Part shown: one piece after another, positions 58,411-64,000 of the stretch
Position numbering within the stretch: the first letter of the stretch is position 1
How the letters are laid out: every line of letters starts with the position of its first letter
NCBI RefSeq assembly: GCF_043641665.1
Contig: NC_092190.1
Span: forward strand, 24,087,010 to 24,151,009
Length of the DNA: 64,000 nucleotides
Reading direction: 5' to 3'
Source: Enoplosus armatus
Lineage: Eukaryota > Chordata > Actinopteri > Centrarchiformes > Enoplosidae
Position numbers and translations under genes: made by a program
Notes under the pieces: model-generated
The model's input: only the letters and a program-made list of their open reading frames with translations
Database searches by the model: none
Told to the model about the DNA's origin: nothing

Positions 58411-61400
58411 CGTGTGTTGAGTTAGTGCGGCTCTGTAACTATCGAAACCACAGTGTAGAGTTCAGTCACGATTGTGCAAGAAGCACAAGTAAACAGACGT
58501 AGCTGGAGGAGCAGCTCAAAACTGCTCACAGATCAGCGCTGCAGAGAAACGCGGGTTGAAGTTGTTTTATCGATATACGCAAACTGGAAGCGGACTAAAA
58601 GCAGGGGCTGACGTCATCAGATCTGTGCAGTAGGGCTGCAGCTTACGAGTATTTTCATTATCGATTCACCCCAAAGTGACGCCTTTAAATTGCTTCTTTT
58701 GTCCGACCGACAGTCCAAAACACAAAGACTCTTCATTTACTGTCATATTGCACTATCCTGTGTGCTGCTGGAACAATGCAAATTTCCCCGCTGAGGGATC
58801 AATAAAGGATTATCTTATCTTATCTCTTATAAATGACAAAGAAAAATCAGCAAATCCTCACATTTAAGAAGCTGGAACCAGCAAACATTTGACATTTTCA
58901 CTTCAAAAAAACGACTGAAACGATTTATCGGTTATCAACATAGTTGGCAACTCCTTCTTGTTTTTTCTTTCTAATGGATTAATCGTTGCAGCTCTGTGTG
59001 CGCAGCGATGAGGAGACTGTAATGTTCCTCAAATGAATACATGAAAGCACCATGAACGCCATAGTGTCTGTAAAATGTCAATAAATAACAAAGTGCACAT
59101 GACGACGTCACACCCCCAGCTGGTGTCTTTTAAATGTCTCGCTGTGTCTAATCAACTGGTCCAAAACCCAGAGAAATTGAAACTATTAATTATTAATACT
59201 TTTTAAGTGATGATAATGTGCACCTATTTTCTGTCATTAGTACATTTTATTTAAATGATTCTCTTTCTGCTAGCTGCCGTGGGCCCCCCGACCAAAGTGG
59301 ATCTTTCTCCTGCTGTCAGCGACCTGGACGTTTTCATCTCCGACCCCCTGACCAGCACCAACAGCTCCATGAAGGACCACCTCTCCAAGCTGTACTACAA
59401 GATCCTTTACTGGGAGCGCTCTGGAGACACGGAGGTAGAGAACGCACCCCCGCCTCTGTGTTAGAAGCCTTTTGTCACGTGACGCCTCTCATACAGACGC
59501 TTGTTCTATAAACCGTGAGACAGATCCCCACAGACGTGTTGCAGCAGGAGAAAAGTACCTTTGAGTTTCTCCTGTTCACACTTCCCGTTTTCTCTTCAGT
59601 CCTTAAAGACACCTGGCGAAGCCCCTGAGACTGCAGCCGCCACGCAATCAAGCAGCAGGTGTCTGTGTGTTCCTGTTCTGGTTTACTGGTTTGACTCGTG
59701 CCCTATATGTGTTTCCTGCCCGCACGGCAAGGCGGCTGAGTTCTCGAGCTTGTCTGGGGCCGTGATTTCCTGCCAGCTATACGTCGTTTCTCAAAACCGG
59801 TTTGACGAGGAGCACTACAAAAATAAACGTCCTAGAGTAACCCAGGGCTGACGCAGAGCTGGAAAAGAAGTCTCACTGATACACATTATACAGGTTTCTC
59901 CAGGTGAAGAGAGACATTTAGCTTAACTCCACTGGGCATCTTTTATAAAGATGAATATATGCATTATACATTAATAAAATCTAAATAGAAATGCACAGAG
60001 AACAAGGGGAAAAAGGTGACGGCAAAGAATGAAATTATACAAAAAAGTACAATGCTGAATATACTTCTTATTGTACATGAACTTTCCATTACTGCAAGTT
60101 GGATAATCATCATTTCATTTGAAGCTTCTGTCATTTAATAAAAGAAAAGATTGTTCTTAAAGGGCCTTTAGACAGCAGTTGTTGTAACGAGAGACAGAAC
60201 ATAAACACATAAAAAGTGTGCTTTATGACAGCAGAACTACTATTCCAGGGACATGGGATTCAGATGACCCTTTTTAACACAAGTGTAAATATTCACAACT
60301 GCAGGCAGACCTTTGAGCCCCATCTGTTCGTCAGGTGTATTATCTCGCTGGCTTAACAGAGAGACAGGTATTTGAATGAGGAGCGAGGGGAAACCAAAGT
60401 CCTGTTTACATACGCTGCACTCAGCCACTCAGGCGTTCGATTGTCTCTCAAGTCCGACCTGATCCCTCGTTAAAGCGCTCCAATCAAAGAGGCCCGTCTG
60501 TCCAGACGCTCGTGGTCGCTGCTAATGCACCACAGTTAGAAAGTGACCCTGATGGACACCGAGCAGCTACTGTACCCTTTCCAATATATGGTAGTTAATG
60601 CTAAAGTTAAATGCATAGAAGTGGTTGATGTTAGAACAGTTAGTGCAACAACTTCATTAATGAAGTAGTCATGATAATGAGCAGTACTGATGCGGTTGAG
60701 TATTTCATTTCCACCACGTCCTTACAGATATCCGGCTTTAAGTCACGAATAAACAAAAGTAGCGTCCCTGAAGCTCTCGCCTCTCCTGCGTTGTCCTTTC
60801 AGGTCGTAAGGACCCAGACGTTGAACAGCAGCGCCAACCTGGTGACTTTGCCGAACCTGAAGGCCTGGACTTGGTACTGTGTGAGCGTTCAGTCACGCGA
60901 CGACTTCTACAACAAGAGCAGCAGCTTCACCTCGCCCCACTGCATGCAGACCGAAGGTAACGTGACGAGGCTTACGGCACCTCGTGAATCTGAAGAATAT
61001 GCAGTATTATATGTAGTATATCTGCCGATGTGCCCATATCTGAATTTTTTTACTCCCCAATATCAGTGTCGGGCCCCAAAAATCCAGTATCGGCCAGGCT
61101 CTTGTCACTACGTGTCCCAAGTTTCTATAAGCAAATATTTCACAAAGACGTGGATTCATTTTCTGGGACCACTTCCTGGTGTGACCGGGCCTCGACTGTT
61201 ACAGTTACAGGGCTGTCCGTAACCGCTAACACTGCCATGCTCAAATATGAACTAATCTATGTTATTGTGCTTCCGTGTGTGTGTTTACACGCTTAAACAG
61301 GCGCTACCCCGTGGTGGCAGATCTCTGTGTACTTCCTGGGCTCCCTGGTGATCTGCTTCCTGGTCATGCTGCTCTCACTCTACGGCTCATTTTGGTGCTA

Positions 61401-62741
61401 CAAGACCGTCAAGGCGACGTGTTACCCCTCCGCCCAGATGCCTAAACACTTGAAGGAGGTCTGCAGCCGCCACACATTTGTCTTATTACAGCTTTATTAT
61501 AATGATTATTATTATTATTGTTGATGAAAGTCATGCTGCAGGCCACACTGTACATGGTGGGGGACACCTAATTTAAACAGTTGCTTGCTCTACAGACAAA
61601 CCTCTGGGGGATGGGTGAAAAACAGTAATACGACATTTTCCTTTTGGATTTCGCCACATTTGGTATACAGCCATGCGGCGACAGAGACATATTAACACAG
61701 TGTAAATCGCTGTAAGTCCCTCCAAAACAACATGGCCGCCATCAGCCACTAGTCCTCCTTTACAGCCTTGTTGTGTTTATACTCTCTATCTGTCTATCTA
61801 TCTATATTCTCTTAAAAGTGAAGCTCAGTGGTGGTGACGCTGAAGTAGTGCGACCGTGCTGTAGTTCCTTTATAGCCTAACATCAGCTTTTGACTTCTGG
61901 TGATTCCATTTACCCCCCCCCGCAGTATCTCTGTGACTCTCCTGGGTCGGACGTTCCTCACCTCCTCAGCCCGGACTCGGAGTCGGAGCTGCTGTGCGAT
62001 AAGGTGACCGTCTGTCCCGAGCCGCCCCTCCTGGAAATCCACGAGCCGCCCCCCGAGGCCCTGGCGGCGCCCCGAACGGACCTGGAGCCAGACGGCAGGT
62101 CAGTTTCATCTGTGATGCGACATCAGCTCCCATGTTATGTTCATGTTCACAAAGCGCATGTGCATTTAATAAGAATTGACTCTTTAAAGCTGCAGTAGGC
62201 AATATTTTGAATTATAATTTCAGTTGAAATAACTCATTTTGACCGTTTCATGTCACCAACAATACCTAATTGAAGGGATCCTTTAAACAACCAATCAGGG
62301 TTAGCTAGCATGTATCTGGCCAATCACATGGACTCTGTACAAACAAGGGCTTCTACAGGAGGCTCCACCTTCTGGATTGGAGCGTGAACCCCTGATTGGT
62401 TGTTTGATTCAGACCTGGTCCGGTTTTTTAAAAGACACACTTATTTTTTTCAGTGATTAGTGGCCACACACAGTACTGTGTGCTGTAATGTATGTTGTCA
62501 CGATGTTCCCAGCGGCAGACACAGCCGTCACGGCAGCAGCGGCAGCAGAGACTCGGGGGTTTACTCCACGGGGGGCAGCTCCGGCCTACGGCAGCCCGGC
62601 GGCGATCGGTCCTCCGCGGGGGCCGAGGACTCCTGGCAGGGCCCCTTTGACGCGGAGCGGGTGAAGATGCAGGACATGGCTCCGGGGCCCAAGAGTCCAC
62701 CCCTGACCGCAGACGAAGGCATCGTGGACATGTGCGTCTGA
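52269..62741 (+). CDS. crfb5 (ifnar1): CRFB5 / interferon alpha/beta receptor 1
   Basis: Exons: 52269-52323, 57378-57507, 57900-58090, 59274-59434, 60803-60956, 61301-61458, 61926-62098, 62513-62741. This is 1251 nt, about 416 residues, phases 1-2-1-0-1-0-2. Shared chain of the fish type I interferon receptor, expected to bind TYK2. Signal peptide 1-18; D1 (to ~125) with LTWDWDQS and CNKTSHRTC; D2 (126-230) with YYKILYWERSG and WYCVSV; membrane helix ~238-262; a ~150-residue tail with MPKHLKEYL next to the membrane, then acidic/Pro-rich and Gly/Ser-rich parts ending EGIVDMCV. N-glycan sites include QNVT, CNKT, TNSS, LNSS and YNKS. It has two fibronectin domains, as known for fish CRFB5, not the four of mammalian IFNAR1. 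The tail is split by an extra phase-2 intron. Confidence 0.93.
53405..53990 (+). repeat. Dispersed repeat family Y, copy 2
   Basis: In intron 1 of CRFB5; shares ordered blocks with 26685-27060. A G-poor C run and a GGGATCAATAAAGTATTTCTG word just upstream (about 53305-53350) look like a LINE 3' tail. Confidence 0.6.
55218..55255. repeat. GT microsatellite
   Basis: About 18 GT units in intron 1 of CRFB5. Confidence 0.95.
55863..55897. repeat. CA microsatellite
   Basis: About 17 CA units in intron 1 of CRFB5. Confidence 0.95.
56450..57060 (+). repeat. Dispersed repeat family X, copy 3
   Basis: Recurring words: CTCCATTGTTGGCCAAAAAC, GGATTTGTTGACAA, AAACTACAGTGGCCAGTTG, GGGCTTGGAGCTGAGAGCC, same order as at 40490-40960. 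In intron 1 of CRFB5. Confidence 0.7.
58320..58408. repeat. Long TG microsatellite
   Basis: About 44 TG units in intron 3 of CRFB5, the longest dinucleotide run in the window. Confidence 0.97.
58630..58995. repeat. MITE-like repeat family Z interrupted by a LINE-type tail
   Basis: The left part (GGGCTGCAGCTTACGAG) and the right part (ACGACTGAAACGATTTATCG ... TTAATCGTTGCAGCTCTG) are the two ends of one family Z element. Between them, 58746-58825 reads AATTTCCCCGCTGAGGGATC then AATAAAGGATTATCTTATC, a LINE 3'-tail type. The structure implies one element inserted in the other. Confidence 0.6.
61785..61805. repeat. TCTA/TCTG tetranucleotide run
   Basis: Short CTAT repeat in intron 6 of CRFB5; a similar run lies at about 16053-16092 in intron 6 of gene A. 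Confidence 0.85.
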
Positions 62742-63299
62742 AGAGGCGCGAGAGGACGTGCCGGGTGCCTTTCCTCCAGCTGTCACTGTGAAACGACGTG
62801 TTGTCTCTGTTAACTAAAAAAGAAAACAACTCACACAGGTGACAAAACTAACTTCCATACTGTAGCTCTCTTTAAAGATGCTACTTTTTTGGGGACTTAA
62901 ACATGTCGTGCATTCCCTCCCCCTCGTCCGTGTGCTGGTCTGCTTTAATAATGCTTTAAGAATCAAATCATGTGGGTTTTTTGGTTTTTTTTAAATCTCT
63001 TTTACTGTTGTATTGCTTTTAATGAGTTAACATAAGTAGCTTACAGGTGCTAATTAGGTAGCATTAAATCCAGGTAAGCAGATGAAGGGGAGGACGGGGG
63101 ACACCTAACTAAAACGAAGCCAGTCGAATGCATGTGATATGTATGTGCTTGTATTCATTTCACAACGAGCATTTTTATTCCACCGTTTATGATTCTTGTA
63201 GAATCTTGGTGCCGTATTTGTATTTGTTTGTTCTTATGAGACATTTTGTTTTTTTTCTTCATATTTTGTTATTATTTCCACCTCTAGTTCATCTGTCAC

Positions 63300-63530
63300 G
63301 CAGAGCTGCAACGAATTCCTCGATGAATCGATTTATTCAAAACTATTTCCATGATCGATAAATCGTTTATTCAAGCAAAAGAAATGTCAACCGTGTGCTG
63401 GGGGGGGGGTTTGGACTGGTGGTCGGACGAAAGAAGCAATTTGAAGGCATCACTTTGAGCGTTTTTCACATTTTCTTTGACATAAATGATGAATTGATGA
63501 GAATAATTGTTGTCGTTAGTTGTAGCCCTA
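63300..63530. repeat. MITE-like repeat family Z with both ends
   Basis: Begins AGAGCTGCAACGAATT and ends GTTAGTTGTAGCCCTA, which are inverted relatives, with ATCGATTTATTC / GATCGATAAATCG inside. It is the most complete copy in the window. Confidence 0.65.
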
Positions 63531-63635
63531 CTTCCATGCGTGGCTTTACGTGTTGACATTATTCCTGTACGGTAACCTCACACGTTCACCTCGAGCCTTT
63601 TTGTTCTGCGACAAAGAAAAAGGAAGAAGCTTGGG

Positions 63636-63684
63636 AACCCCCCTCTCCCTGCTGTGACTAAATACAGCAGGGAGAGGGGGGGTT
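63636..63684 (+). repeat. GC-rich hairpin before the CRFB5 poly(A) signal
   Basis: AACCCCCCTCTCCCTGCTGT (63636-63655) pairs with 63664-63684 across an 8-nt loop, with one extra G as the only mismatch. ATTAAA follows 30 nt later. Confidence 0.75.
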
Positions 63685-63714
63685 TGCCTCTGCTCTGTGT
63701 ACTTTGTACAGTTT

Positions 63715-63720
63715 ATTAAA
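63715..63720 (+). terminator. Possible polyadenylation signal of CRFB5
   Basis: ATTAAA about 970 nt after the stop; no canonical AATAAA is closer. Confidence 0.4.
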
Positions 63721-64000
63721 ACATATTTCGTGGCTTTCATCTGCTTTATAGGAACAAATAGGAATCACCTTTTCAGCAATCTCGTGTGTGTGTGTGGGGG
63801 GGGGGGGGGGGGGTGATACTTTTTGTAAGGAAATACACAAAATGGGACCATATCATGTTGCAGGATTTGTGGTCTGCGTTGCCTCAACATCCTCACTGTC
63901 TGTATGTTGATTGATTGTATATAAGCGTATCATGTTAGCAGCGTGCTGGTGACGTCTGTGTGTCTGTGGTCTCACGTCCACCCATGTTAATGGACAATCA

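Larger units (their letters stand above)
62742..64000. other. CRFB5 3' UTR and downstream flank
   Basis: No further coding exon is visible to the right edge. Contains a family Z repeat (about 63300-63530), a strong hairpin (63636-63684), a poly(A)-like ATTAAA at 63715-63720 and a GT/G run near 63785-63813. The next receptor expected from synteny (IFNGR2/CRFB6) is not in the window. Confidence 0.6.

Overview
This window is vertebrate nuclear DNA, almost certainly from a ray-finned (teleost, probably percomorph) fish. The genes are split by GT-AG introns. The non-coding DNA is full of short CA/TG microsatellites, tRNA-derived SINE, LINE and Ty3/gypsy remnants, and recurring MITE-like families. 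The genes match the fish counterpart of the human 21q22.1 interferon/IL-10 receptor cluster (C21orf62 - IFNAR2 - IL10RB - IFNAR1 - IFNGR2). I found no sign of bacterial or viral origin.

Layout: all recognised host genes lie on the + strand, head to tail. (1) 2-370: 3' end of the C21orf62 homologue. (2) 371-8700: about 8 kb of non-coding DNA with a MITE-like inverted repeat and two unusual perfect hairpins. (3) 9445-17952: receptor gene A, IFNAR2-like (CRFB1/2 type), long acidic tail. (4) 19840-30704: receptor gene B, IFNAR2-like (CRFB1/2 type), long acidic tail; its last intron holds degraded LINEs. (5) 32864-41437: receptor gene C, IFNAR2-like but with a very short cytoplasmic tail, and a consensus ISRE just upstream. 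(6) About 42.6-44.6 kb: a 2-kb 14-bp minisatellite, then a TTGTTGTGT-type satellite. (7) 45266-49912: CRFB4 (IL10RB). (8) 52269-62741: CRFB5 (IFNAR1). The expected next member (IFNGR2/CRFB6) would lie beyond the right edge.

I assembled every exon by reading splice sites and codon phase. All five receptors share the class II cytokine receptor plan: signal-peptide exon, two exons per fibronectin III domain (D1, D2), a transmembrane exon and cytoplasmic exon(s), with intron phases 1-2-1-0-1-0. CRFB5 has one extra phase-2 intron in its tail. By established knowledge, teleost type I interferon receptors pair a long-tailed CRFB1 or CRFB2 chain with CRFB5, and CRFB4 is the shared second chain for IL-10/IL-22-family ligands. 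The window therefore holds most chains of the type I IFN receptor and the accessory IL-10 receptor chain.

The strongest leads are: the short-tailed, ISRE-linked gene C (candidate decoy or feedback chain); loss of the D1 disulfide in gene A; uORFs whose stop overlaps the start codon (ATGA) in both genes A and B; a shared tail-end motif in A and B; a TG tract against the transmembrane-exon acceptor of gene A; and the large satellite block in front of CRFB4.
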